Of a DNA stretch of 41,759 nt, positions 16,530-25,333 are shown one piece after another. Each line of letters begins with the position of its first letter. Within the stretch, counting starts at the first letter, position 1. The position numbers and the translations under genes are program-made. Origin of the DNA: Saprospiraceae bacterium (GTDB taxonomy: Bacteria > Bacteroidota > Bacteroidia > Chitinophagales > Saprospiraceae); contig JADLDL010000114.1 of assembly GCA_020846655.1 (NCBI GenBank), positions 1 to 41,759 of the forward strand, written 5' to 3'. The notes beneath the pieces were generated by a model. It saw only the letters and a program-made list of their open reading frames with translations, did no database searches and was not told the origin of the DNA.

Positions 16530-17847
16530 GGCTCACTATAACTTCAGGCTTGAATAAATTATAAAAATCACTCAAAACTGGCACTCCGCCGTAGCGACCC
16601 ATAATGTAATTTTCCTCGTAGTTATCTGTCTTTCGCGCCCCTTCACTTGTTTTAAATGAAGAAAGTGGATATAATGTTGCCGCGCCATACTGATCTTTTT
16701 CCACAAACCAAATTTGATCACGCCGGAACAAACCAGAGCCGAGCAAGTTGGTATCATGAGTATTAAAAATCAGTTGTGCATTTTTGGGGTTCGCTTCTTT
16801 TGAATTGAAAATATTGACAATCTTGCATACCAAATTTGGGTGGATTTTTGAGTCAAGTTCATCAACAAGTAATACTTCCCCATTGTCAAGGGCCTGAATG
16901 ATAGGGCCACTTAAAGCGAAAAACTTTCGAGTTCCAGAAGACTCTTCTTCCATCAATTTGAATTCTTCATTGTCTATCTGGTTATTTGAATCATCGTATT
17001 TTGTGTGAACCGTTACCAAGTCAGAATAAATTTTTGTGTCTTTATCCTTAATTTTTTCGATCAATTTCATACGGATTTCATCCGGCAGATCACTTGGCAA
17101 ATCACTGATATTCATTGTCTCCACTCGAATGTCATCAATCCCTATATCTGCACTCTTAAGCCAATCCAGGATTTTTACCTTGCCACCTTTTTCACTTGCT
17201 TTATGCATGGAAAAGCCCATGTAACCATCTTCACGCAGCCCTGAAAGTTGTCGAAATTGCCGCAACCATTCAAATACACGTTTGGCCAAATTGTCATTAA
17301 ATTGTGCAGCCACCGAAAGCATTAAGGCGTTTGGGCGAACCATATTTTCTTTTACTAGGAAAGTGCCTTTTTTAAAAAGAGTAGGATGTAAATTAAATTC
17401 CTGCCCCTCACGATAAAAAATCTCTGTTTCTTTTGTCTTAGGCCGGTAGTATAGCCATTCACTTACAACTGCCTCCTTCGTAACCTCAAATCCATATCGG
17501 AACATATCCTCCTTATGAATAAAAACCAACTCAAATAGTGTAGGTTGACCTTCAGATGAAGTACTTAATCTGAAGGGTTCAGTATTGATTGGTTCACCCT
17601 CTTGTGATTCCTTGGAGGAATTCAGAATTAATTCACGCATTACATTCGTCGCGTTGATCAACTTGGTTTTGCCACTTGCATTGGCTCCATAAATCACAGC
17701 GCTTTTCAATAAGCGCAAATCAAATTTAGGTACTTCAAACACATTATCTTCTTCACGAGTAGATTTGTCGTAATTGGAAGCAAACATGGTAAGTTTCGCC
17801 TCGTCTTTGAACGTTTTGAAATTTCGAACAGAAAATTGAACCAGCAT
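16513..17847 (-). CDS. rloA: RloA/AbiLi-like AAA15-family ATPase
   Basis: 444 residues. The N-terminus MLVQFSVRNFKTFKDEAKL is typical of SMC/OLD-type ATPases. Walker A is YGANASGKTKLI near 55, Walker B LLVDELDSKIHP near 330, and a switch histidine lies in FNTHDTNLL. An EESSGTRKF segment takes the signature position. The family (AAA15, RloA/AbiLi) works with RloB; it likely senses infection and licenses the partner. The first gene of the pair, with its own promoter. Low GC and position next to tRNA genes suggest a mobile defence cassette, although no integrase or repeat boundary is seen. Confidence 0.88.
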   Translation of the reverse strand: MLVQFSVRNFKTFKDEAKLTMFASNYDKSTREEDNVFEVPKFDLRLLKSAVIYGANASGKTKLINATNVMRELILNSSKESQEGEPINTEPFRLSTSSEGQPTLFELVFIHKEDMFRYGFEVTKEAVVSEWLYYRPKTKETEIFYREGQEFNLHPTLFKKGTFLVKENMVRPNALMLSVAAQFNDNLAKRVFEWLRQFRQLSGLREDGYMGFSMHKASEKGGKVKILDWLKSADIGIDDIRVETMNISDLPSDLPDEIRMKLIEKIKDKDTKIYSDLVTVHTKYDDSNNQIDNEEFKLMEEESSGTRKFFALSGPIIQALDNGEVLLVDELDSKIHPNLVCKIVNIFNSKEANPKNAQLIFNTHDTNLLGSGLFRRDQIWFVEKDQYGAATLYPLSSFKTSEGARKTDNYEENYIMGRYGGVPVLSDFYNLFKPEVIVSHENEK

Positions 17848-17875
17848 GATACGGGCGTTTTTTACATATTATTTG

Positions 17876-17905
17876 CAAAAGTATCCTTTATTTTTAATAA
17901 ACAAA
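17876..17905 (-). promoter_or_regulatory. Promoter of the rloA-rloB pair
   Basis: On the minus strand, tttg (complement of 17902-17905), an 18-bp spacer and tacttttg (complement of 17876-17883) form a full TTTG/TAnnTTTG promoter. The -7 element is about 28 bp before the ATG at 17847. Confidence 0.7.
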
Positions 17906-17994
17906 GAAAATAGAGGTTGGTTTAAAGGGTTTAACTTGGCCAGTTTTGTTTTTGCAGAAGCCTCGTCAGAAAAATTGGAAGGTTATATCACCCC

Positions 17995-20900
17995 CTACTT
18001 CCTACCCAAATATTTCTCCCGCAACGCATCATACAGCCCCAGCCAGGCATTCGCGTTGCCTTGCCAGTCAAACACCGATTCCCAGGTGTTCAGCGGCTCC
18101 CAGATGCAGGCGCCTTTGCCGTGTCCGCCGGGCAAACCGAAGGCAATCTGGTGTACTTCTTCTTTTTTGGCTGAATATTCCACCACGATCACGTCCTTGC
18201 CGTAGCGGCGCACGAGGTCGTTCAGGTTGTCGCGCAGGTCGTCGAGGGTGCCGTGCCATTTGGGGTAGTACGACTCGCCGATGACGTCGAAATGCACGCC
18301 CCGTTGCAGCATATGGTCTATGAAAAACACCGACTCGTCGTTCTGGCCGCCCAGCGCCACGTGCAGCATCATGACGGTGGCGGGCTGCACGGCTTTCACC
18401 GCCGCCGTGCCCGCACAGAGCAGTTGCGCCAGGCTATCCAAATGCGCTACCGAGCCTTCCGGCCACACGATGCCGTGGTTGATTTCATTGCCGATTTGCA
18501 CCATGTCGGGCGGCGTGCCCTGGGCTTGTAGTTGGCGCATGACCTCGAACGTATAGTCGTAGAGGGCTTTTTTCAGGTTTTCAAACGACAGATTGGCCCA
18601 GGCGGCTGGTTTGTACTGCTTGCCGGGATCGGCCCAGTAGTCGCTGTAGTGGAAATCCAGCAGGAGTTTCAGGCCGGCGGCTTTCACGCGGCGAGCCATG
18701 GCCTTGGTGTGTTCCAGGTCGCAAAAGCCGGCCTTGGGCGAGTAGCCTTTTTCCGTGGCCGGGTCGTTGAAAATGCGCAGGCGCACGTAGTTGAAGCCGT
18801 GCGCCTTCAGGCTTTGGATGGCATCCACCTCCACGCCGTTTTCCTTGAATTTGAGGCCCTTGGCCTCCAGTTCGGGCAGGAAGGAGATGTCGGCCCCGAT
18901 CATCTTGTCCACGGCGCGGGGTTTGGCGGCTTCGCCGCGCAGCACGTATTTCGGATCGATGGTCACCGAGGCGGCGCTGGCCGGCGCTACGGTGAGGATA
19001 TCGGTGGCGCCGGCCCACAAGTTTGGCGCCCGCGCCTCCACATGGATGCTGCCCGGCGCCGTGCCGGCCTGGATGATGAGCTGGCATTTGCCATTGAACA
19101 AACTGCGCTGCCAGGCGCCGTCGGGGCATTTGTCGGGCTCGTGGCAGGAGGGATCGCCGTTGCCGACCCCGATGATCCGGGCATCGCCCTCGATAAAAAA
19201 CTGCACCAGGTTGTTGGCGTTCGGTAGCTCGCGGCCCTCGGCGTCGATGATCGAAATGTTGATGACTGTGGCGTCCTGGCCGTCGGCCAGCAGGGTGGTT
19301 TTGTAGGGCGTCAGCACCAGTTCGGTGGGCGGGCCCGTGGTTTCGATTTTGGCCTTCAGGAGTTTGCCTTTTTTGTAGCCGATGGCTTCCAGTTTGCCCC
19401 GTTCGTAGGGCACGCTCCAGTTGAGGTGGCGGTGGCGGGGCATGATTTTCCGGCCCAGGGTGTTGCCGTTCAGGAACAACTCCACCGAATCGGCATTGGA
19501 ATTGACCCACACGTCGATGGGCTTGCCGCGCTGGTCCTGCCAGTTCCAGTGCGGCGACAGGTGCAGCACGTCCTTGTCGGTCCACCAGGACTGGTAGTAG
19601 TAGTACAAGTTTTTCGGGAAGCCGCACATGTCCATGATGCCGAAATGCGAGTTGATGTTTGGCCAAATAAAGGGCGTGGGCTCGCCCCGGTAGTCGAGTC
19701 CGGTCCACACAAAACCGCCGAGCCAGGCATCGTTTTCGGCAGCCAGGGTCCACCAGGTTTCGGCGGTGCTGGCCCACCAGGGCGCGGTGATGTCCTGGTC
19801 GGGCAGATAGCCGCGCAGGGTATCTTTGGCATATTCGCCCCGGGTGCTGACGGTGCTGCCCATTTCAGTGCCCAGGATGGGCTGCGTGGGGTGGTCGCGG
19901 TGGTAGTCGGCCACGGCAAACTGGCGGTAGTTGAAACTGCGCACCGGGATGACTTCGTTGATGCCCTGGAACACATTGGCCAGGTCGGCGGCGTAGGTGG
20001 CGGTGCGGGTGGGGTCGAGTTCGCGTTGTTTTTTCAAAAACGTTTCGGCGATGCGTTTGCCGGTCGGGGTGGTGTGGATCCAGCCTTCTTCGTTGCCGAT
20101 CGACCAGAGGAAGACGCAGCTGCGGCTGCGGTCGCGTTTCAGCAGTTGCGCAAATTGGTCGAGGTACTCGGGGCTGCTGTTGAGCAGGCGCGTTTCGTCG
20201 AGCACCAGCATGCCGAGGCTGTCGCAGGCATCGAGCAATTCGGGTGTCGGCGGGTTGTGGCTGGTGCGGTAGGCGTTGACGCCGAGGTTTTTGAGCAAAT
20301 CAATGCGGTAGTATTGCAAATAATCGGGCAGGGCGCTGCCCAGGCCGGCGTGGTCCTGGTGGCAATTGACGCCGAGGATTTTCAGTTTTTGGCCGTTCAG
20401 CAAGAAGCCGTCGGGGCGGATCTCGATGCTCCGGAACCCGAATTTCAGCGTTTGCTGGTCGATGACTTGGCCGGCTTTTTTCACCAGCACCTGGATGCGG
20501 TACAGGTAGGGGTCGTCGAGGTTCCAGCGCCTTGGGTTGGGCACGGTGAGTTGGTGGCGGGTGCTGCCGCGCTGGTTGACCTCGAGCCGCAGGGATTGGG
20601 CGGTACTTTGGGCCACGGGTTTGCCGTTGCGGTCGGTGAGCAGCACTTCGGTGCTGATGGCTGAGGGGGCGCTGCCGTCGTTGAGCAATTCACTTTCTAC
20701 TGTGAGGGTAGCCGATGTTGCATCCAATTTTGCGTAAGCAAAAATACCATCCTGCGCGAGGTGGGTGTCGGCGTAGGTGTTCAGCCACACGTGGCGGTAG
20801 ATGCCCGCGCCTTCGTAAAACCAGCCTTCGTATTGCGTGGCGTCGACGCGCACCACGAGCACATTTTCCTGGTCGAAGCGGACCACATCGGTGATGTCGT

Positions 20901-21393
20901 AGCACACGCCGGTGTAGCCGCTTTTGTGGTTGCCGAGGTAAAAGCCGTTGAGCCAAAACTCAGCGTCGCGAAACACGCCGTCGAACTGGATCTGAAAGCG
21001 CCGGCCGGCGCTGGCGGGCGCCAGGCGAAAATGTTTGCGGTACCAGCCGATGCTCGTGGCCGGGTAATGGCCGCCGAGGGGCTTGTAGCCGTGGGCCATG
21101 ACGTTGAAGGCCGGGTCGTTGACAAAGGGCAGTTCCACGGCCCAGTCGTGGGGCAGTTGCAGCGTGCGCCAGAGGCTGTCGTTGAAACGCGGGTCGATGA
21201 CAGTATTGGGGGCGCCGCCGGATTTGGCAAAAATCGTTTCCAGGCCGAAGTTGAAATCTTGCTCGGGGTGCTGCGCGTGCCCGAAGGCGAATTTCCAATC
21301 GCGGTCAAAATTTTGGTGCGAGCGGGTTTGCGCGAGCGCTACCTGAGCGCTCAGCAGGAGGAAAAAGGGGAGGACTTTGTTGAATTGGAACAT
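17995..21393 (-). CDS. Secreted GH2 beta-galactosidase fused to a GH53 endo-galactanase
   Basis: 1132 residues with a signal peptide ending near VALAQ. Residues about 25-210 are the GH2 sugar-binding domain, 215-320 the Ig-like domain and 320-610 the TIM barrel. The acid/base is E435 (IGNEEG) and the nucleophile E510 (LGTEMG). A DUF4982-like region (VWVNSNADSVELFLNG) and an invasin-like Ig module (LLADGQDATVINISIIDAEG) follow. Residues about 815-1130 are GH53 (MIGADISFLPELEAKG), with acid/base E970 (IGNEINHG) and nucleophile E1072 (VVEYS). All four catalytic glutamates are intact. The likely job is to cut beta-1,4-galactan or type I arabinogalactan and release galactose from the fragments. 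It lies alone, without SusC/SusD genes, and has no T9SS tail. Confidence 0.92.
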   Translation of the reverse strand: MFQFNKVLPFFLLLSAQVALAQTRSHQNFDRDWKFAFGHAQHPEQDFNFGLETIFAKSGGAPNTVIDPRFNDSLWRTLQLPHDWAVELPFVNDPAFNVMAHGYKPLGGHYPATSIGWYRKHFRLAPASAGRRFQIQFDGVFRDAEFWLNGFYLGNHKSGYTGVCYDITDVVRFDQENVLVVRVDATQYEGWFYEGAGIYRHVWLNTYADTHLAQDGIFAYAKLDATSATLTVESELLNDGSAPSAISTEVLLTDRNGKPVAQSTAQSLRLEVNQRGSTRHQLTVPNPRRWNLDDPYLYRIQVLVKKAGQVIDQQTLKFGFRSIEIRPDGFLLNGQKLKILGVNCHQDHAGLGSALPDYLQYYRIDLLKNLGVNAYRTSHNPPTPELLDACDSLGMLVLDETRLLNSSPEYLDQFAQLLKRDRSRSCVFLWSIGNEEGWIHTTPTGKRIAETFLKKQRELDPTRTATYAADLANVFQGINEVIPVRSFNYRQFAVADYHRDHPTQPILGTEMGSTVSTRGEYAKDTLRGYLPDQDITAPWWASTAETWWTLAAENDAWLGGFVWTGLDYRGEPTPFIWPNINSHFGIMDMCGFPKNLYYYYQSWWTDKDVLHLSPHWNWQDQRGKPIDVWVNSNADSVELFLNGNTLGRKIMPRHRHLNWSVPYERGKLEAIGYKKGKLLKAKIETTGPPTELVLTPYKTTLLADGQDATVINISIIDAEGRELPNANNLVQFFIEGDARIIGVGNGDPSCHEPDKCPDGAWQRSLFNGKCQLIIQAGTAPGSIHVEARAPNLWAGATDILTVAPASAASVTIDPKYVLRGEAAKPRAVDKMIGADISFLPELEAKGLKFKENGVEVDAIQSLKAHGFNYVRLRIFNDPATEKGYSPKAGFCDLEHTKAMARRVKAAGLKLLLDFHYSDYWADPGKQYKPAAWANLSFENLKKALYDYTFEVMRQLQAQGTPPDMVQIGNEINHGIVWPEGSVAHLDSLAQLLCAGTAAVKAVQPATVMMLHVALGGQNDESVFFIDHMLQRGVHFDVIGESYYPKWHGTLDDLRDNLNDLVRRYGKDVIVVEYSAKKEEVHQIAFGLPGGHGKGACIWEPLNTWESVFDWQGNANAWLGLYDALREKYLGRK

Positions 21394-21437
21394 ATGCGGA
21401 AGCAGAATAAACGTGGGGAGGGAAGGGTAGTGCGGGC

Positions 21438-21480
21438 GGCAATTGCCTGGCCCAAACCTCGGGAAATATTGCCAATTGCC
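21438..21480. promoter_or_regulatory. Two similar 10-bp palindromes in a divergent promoter region
   Basis: ggcaattgcc (21438-21447) is a perfect palindrome and gccaattgcc (21471-21480) a one-base variant, with centres 33 bp apart, about three helical turns. They lie 45 bp upstream of the GH2-GH53 gene, in the 281-bp gap to the divergent CotH gene, and may be operators. Confidence 0.4.
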
Positions 21481-21674
21481 GGAGGGTAACTATCGGCGTT
21501 GTATTCACGGATATTCAAGATTGCTTTTGCCTTTCGCCAATCCCCGACACATAAATCTGCCACTTTGTCCCAACCCGACAGGCCCATTTGGGTGTATATC
21601 CGGAAAATCGTTGATTTTTGCGCATTACCTTGCGTACGACCGAATTTCTTAACCATTTATCCTGCTAGCTGTAC

Positions 21675-24221
21675 ATGAACATGACTACCCGCCTCAAGGT
21701 GGCCCTGCCCGCCTTTTTGTTTTTGTTTGCCCGGGCTGTTTCCGCCCAAATTCTGATCAATGAATACTCCTGCGCCAACCTTAATCAGTTTGCCGACAAT
21801 TTTGGCAAACACGAAGATTGGATCGAGTTGTACAACAAAGACAGTGTCGCCAAAGACCTGAGCGGTTATTTCCTCAGCGACAACAAAGACAAACCTACCA
21901 AATGGGCGTTCCCGGCCGGCGCCACCATCCCCGCCAAGGGCTATGTGGTGGTTTGGGCCAGCGGCCGCGACGCCTCGACGGGCTCGGATTTCCACGCCAA
22001 TTTTAAACTCACCCAAACCAAAGCCAATCCCGAAACCATTGTTCTGGCCAAGCCCGGCGGTATTGTGGTCGATCAGGTGAAAATTGGCAAAACCAAGGCC
22101 CTGCAATCGAGGGGCCGGATCACCGACGGTGGGGTCGATTGGGGCATCCTGACCGAGCCCTCGGCCAATGGCTCCAACAACGCCTCCCCGCACTATTTTT
22201 CATATGCCGACCGCCCCGACTTTAGCCTGGAAGCCGGGTTTTACTCGGATTCTGTGACGGTTTCGCTCACCAACAACGAACCCGGCGCCACGCTCTACTA
22301 TACCCTCGACGGCTCGGACCCGGCCCCCGGTGCGCTCGAATACACCGGCCCGATTACCCTGAAATCCACCACGGTGCTCAAGGCCCTGGCGGTGAGCCCG
22401 GATGCGGAGGTGTTGCCCGGTTTTGTGGAATATGCCACCTATTTTATCAACGCGCCACACACTTTGCCGGTAATTTCCATTGCTGGCGCCGACTTGAAAA
22501 ACCTCGCCAACGGCAACAAAAACCTCCGGCCCTGGGGCTCGGCCGAATATTTTAACCAAAAAGGCGAACGCACGGCCCGCACCTACGGCGAATTCAACAG
22601 CCATGGCCAGGATTCCTGGGTGAACGACCAGCGCAGCATCGACATCGTAGCCCGCGATGAAATGGGCTATAACAATGCCCTCAAGGACAAAATTTTTGAA
22701 TACTCGGACCGCGACGAATTTCAGCGCCTGATCCTGCGCGCTGCCGGCGACGACAACTACCCCGGCAATTTCTTGCCCTCCCACGAGGGCTGCGCCCACG
22801 TGCGCGACGCTTATGTACACAACCTGGCCAAACGCGGCGGCCTGCACCTCGATTTGCGCTTGTCGGAAAAAGCCATCATTTACATCGACGGCGAATACTG
22901 GGGCGTGTACGACCTGCGTGAAATACCCGACGACCACGACTATACCGAGTACTACTACGGCCAGGGCAAATACGATATCCAGTATATCCTGACCTGGGGC
23001 AACACCTGGGCGGAATACGGCGGCTCCAAAGCCATCCAGGACTGGAAAGCGCTGTACAACTACATTCAAAACAACAATATGTCCGTGCAGGCCAATTACG
23101 ATAAAGTGGCCGAGCAATTGGACGTGACCAGCCTGGTCGATTACGTGATCGTCAATTCCATGACCGTTTGCTCGGACTGGTTGAACTACAACACCGGCTG
23201 GTGGCGCGGCCTGAACCCCGACGGCAGCCACCAAAAATGGGGCTATATCCTGTGGGACAACGACGCCACGTTTGGGTACTATATCAACTACACCAACGTG
23301 CCCGACACCTCTGCGGCCGCCCTGCCTTGCAACCCGGAATTCCTCAACGGCTTTTCTGATCCGGAAGGCCATATCAAAGTGCTGCGCCGTCTGATGGGCA
23401 ACCCCGGCTTCAAACAGTACTACATCTCGCGCTACATCGACCTGATGAACACCGTGTTTAGCTGCGACAACATGCTGCCCTACCTCGACACCATTGTGAA
23501 CCGCATCGCCCCTGAAATGACCCAGCACACCGCGCGCTGGGGCGGCTCTTACGACGACTGGCAAAAGAACGTGGAGCGCTTGCGCAATTTCATCATCCGC
23601 CGCTGCGATGCCTCTGCCCCCGGCATGGTCGGTTGCTACGACCTGACCGGCCCGTATGACATCACGTTTGGCATTGACCCCGACAGCCTGGGCTTGGCCA
23701 GCATGCAGATCAACTCGCTCACCATCGATCAGTTTCCGTACACCGGCACGTATTTTGGGGGCGTCGACCTGAAACTGGCTTTGCTGGCCGATACCACCCT
23801 GGGCTACAAGTTTGACCGCTGGTTGTCGGATGGGCAGGCGTTTTTGCCCGGTGATTCGCTGCTGAGCGTGTCCGTCGATCTGGCGGGCGTGGATACCATC
23901 ATCGCGCATTTTGTGCAGCAATCCACCTCGGCCGGCGAGCCTGCGGCCCTGACGCCGGCGCTGGGCGTGCAACCCACGGCTTTCAAAGACGCTACGCAGG
24001 TGGTGTTTGAGTTGCCGGCGGCTGCGCCCGTTTCGGTCCGTTTGTTTACACTTTCGGGCCGCGAGGCCGCTGTTTTGGCCGACGGCAGCCGTACCTTTGA
24101 GGCCGGCCGGTATGCGCTGCGGCTCGACCTGGCGCGTTCTGGTTTGCCGGGCGGCATGTATGTGTTGCATTTTGGCGCCGGCGCGTACCAGGAAAGTGTA
24201 AAAATCATCTATACGCCGTAA
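21675..24221 (+). CDS. Secreted CotH-family protein with lamin-tail domain and T9SS sorting domain
   Basis: 848 residues with a signal peptide ending near AVSAQ. Residues about 26-165 are a lamin-tail domain (LINEYSCANLNQFADNFGKHEDWIELYN in outline). Residues 180-255 are a chitobiase/beta-hexosaminidase C-terminal-like Ig module (GATLYYTLDGSDP). Residues about 265-600 are a CotH kinase-type domain with GEYWGVYDLREIPD and WDNDATFG, the latter carrying the family's metal-binding aspartates. Residues about 770-848 are a type A T9SS sorting domain. CotH proteins are atypical protein kinases in spore coats; secreted Bacteroidota members have unknown substrates. The DUF2721 gene follows after 4 bp. 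Confidence 0.88.
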   Translation: MNMTTRLKVALPAFLFLFARAVSAQILINEYSCANLNQFADNFGKHEDWIELYNKDSVAKDLSGYFLSDNKDKPTKWAFPAGATIPAKGYVVVWASGRDASTGSDFHANFKLTQTKANPETIVLAKPGGIVVDQVKIGKTKALQSRGRITDGGVDWGILTEPSANGSNNASPHYFSYADRPDFSLEAGFYSDSVTVSLTNNEPGATLYYTLDGSDPAPGALEYTGPITLKSTTVLKALAVSPDAEVLPGFVEYATYFINAPHTLPVISIAGADLKNLANGNKNLRPWGSAEYFNQKGERTARTYGEFNSHGQDSWVNDQRSIDIVARDEMGYNNALKDKIFEYSDRDEFQRLILRAAGDDNYPGNFLPSHEGCAHVRDAYVHNLAKRGGLHLDLRLSEKAIIYIDGEYWGVYDLREIPDDHDYTEYYYGQGKYDIQYILTWGNTWAEYGGSKAIQDWKALYNYIQNNNMSVQANYDKVAEQLDVTSLVDYVIVNSMTVCSDWLNYNTGWWRGLNPDGSHQKWGYILWDNDATFGYYINYTNVPDTSAAALPCNPEFLNGFSDPEGHIKVLRRLMGNPGFKQYYISRYIDLMNTVFSCDNMLPYLDTIVNRIAPEMTQHTARWGGSYDDWQKNVERLRNFIIRRCDASAPGMVGCYDLTGPYDITFGIDPDSLGLASMQINSLTIDQFPYTGTYFGGVDLKLALLADTTLGYKFDRWLSDGQAFLPGDSLLSVSVDLAGVDTIIAHFVQQSTSAGEPAALTPALGVQPTAFKDATQVVFELPAAAPVSVRLFTLSGREAAVLADGSRTFEAGRYALRLDLARSGLPGGMYVLHFGAGAYQESVKIIYTP

Positions 24222-24225
24222 TATC

Positions 24226-24633
24226 ATGGAGTTAGACATTCAAACGCCGGCTTTGCTGTTTCCTGCGGTATCGCTGTTGATGCTGGCGTACACCAACAAG
24301 TTTCTGGCCATTGCCAACCTGATCCGGAAGTTGTACTCGGACTATGAAAAAAACCGGCACGTGAGCCTGGTGGCCCAGATTTCCAACCTGCGGCGCCGGC
24401 TGATGCTCATCCGCTGGATGCAGGTGGGCGCGGTGGCCAGTATCTTGTTTTGTGTGGTGACGATGTTCCTGATTTACGCCGGCTTTCAATGGTGGGCCAA
24501 AGTCTTGTTTGCCATAAGCCTGTTGCTGATGATTGTATCGCTGGTGATCAGCATCATCGAATTGTTCCTGTCGGCTGGTGCGTTGCGCTTGTTGTTGCGG
24601 GATCTGGAGGAAAAACGGAGCAGTGGGCAATAG
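24226..24633 (+). CDS. DUF2721 family membrane protein
   Basis: 135 residues. The N-terminus has the DUF2721 signature (TPALLFPAVSLLMLAYTNKF), then LANLIRxLY-like and SLVAQISNLRRRLMLIR segments. Three hydrophobic helices lie near 8-28, 62-85 and 90-115. Function is unknown for the family. Starting 4 bp after the CotH stop, it is probably in the same transcript, which may be chance or may point to a membrane partner. Confidence 0.88.
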   Translation: MELDIQTPALLFPAVSLLMLAYTNKFLAIANLIRKLYSDYEKNRHVSLVAQISNLRRRLMLIRWMQVGAVASILFCVVTMFLIYAGFQWWAKVLFAISLLLMIVSLVISIIELFLSAGALRLLLRDLEEKRSSGQ

Positions 24634-24686
24634 CCTTGGATGTTGAACAACAGCAATTATTTTTTTCTTGCAATGATATTTTGTCG

Positions 24687-24694
24687 TACCTTTG
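24687..24694 (+). promoter_or_regulatory. Promoter -7 element of the rimP-nusA operon
   Basis: tacctttg matches TAnnTTTG exactly. A TTG at 24668-24670 is a possible -33 element. Transcription would start near 24701, just before the leader hairpin. Confidence 0.6.
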
Positions 24695-24720
24695 CGGCAG
24701 ATTAAAAGACGAATACACGA

Positions 24721-24745
24721 GAGGGAGCCAAAGGTTCCCTCTTTT
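24721..24745 (+). promoter_or_regulatory. Attenuator-like hairpin in the rimP leader
   Basis: gagggagcc (24721-24729) pairs with ggttccctc (24733-24741), with one G-T pair and a 3-nt loop, directly followed by ttttatttg. It has the form of an intrinsic terminator but lies between the promoter and rimP, so it may act as an attenuator of the rimP-nusA transcript. Confidence 0.6.
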
Positions 24746-24799
24746 ATTTGTATCTACCTGATTGTAAACGATTTGCCCCAGTCTCCTCTTCGCGAGCCT

Positions 24800-25282
24800 A
24801 TGGATTTGATGGAACACCTCTCCCAGTTGCTGGAAGAAAAATACGCCACCGACGAAGCCTTTGCCGACTGTTTTACCGTAGAGATCGAACTCAAACCCGG
24901 CAACCGCCTGAGCGTATTTGCCGACAGCGATTCGGGTATGACCTTCGAAAAATGCCAAAAACTCAGCCGCTACCTCGAAGGATTTCTGGACACCAACAAA
25001 TGGCTGGGCGATCAGTACGTGCTGGAGTTCAGCAGCCCCGGGGTGAGCCGCCCGCTGAAATTTGCGCGGCAATATGTCCGGAACATCGGCCGCACCGTGA
25101 CCGTCACCCTGCACGACAAAAGCCAGCAGGTCGGCGTGTTGAAAGCCGTGGAGGATTTGCAAATTATACTGGCACAGGTAATTGTGGAGAAAGAAGGGAA
25201 AAAGAAAAAAGAAGTGCCGGTAGACACACCGATTTTGTTTGAAAATATTGAAAAAACCATAGTTAAAGTAGCCTTTTCCTAA
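24800..25282 (+). CDS. rimP: Ribosome maturation factor RimP
   Basis: 160 residues from the ATG at 24800 (an in-frame start further up would lie inside the leader hairpin). RimP assists 30S subunit assembly. The family motifs are present: VEIELKPGNRLSVFADSDSG in outline, CQKLSRYLEGFLD, and the hallmark LEFSSPGVSRPLK. The C-terminal SH3-like domain follows (VTVTLHDKSQQVGVLKAV). nusA follows after 51 bp, the conserved rimP-nusA-infB order. Confidence 0.95.
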   Translation: MDLMEHLSQLLEEKYATDEAFADCFTVEIELKPGNRLSVFADSDSGMTFEKCQKLSRYLEGFLDTNKWLGDQYVLEFSSPGVSRPLKFARQYVRNIGRTVTVTLHDKSQQVGVLKAVEDLQIILAQVIVEKEGKKKKEVPVDTPILFENIEKTIVKVAFS

Positions 25283-25333
25283 TTAAAATACAGTTTTCGA
25301 ACTTCAAACGTCGAATCATTAAACGCATAATTG

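Noticed and set aside
15111-17990. Integrative element bounded by tRNA attachment repeats
   Set aside because: I saw no integrase and no duplicated tRNA 3' end on the far side of the RloAB genes.
22200-24239. A minus-strand open frame of 679 codons
   Set aside because: Antisense to the CotH-T9SS gene; no motif, while the plus frame has clear domains.
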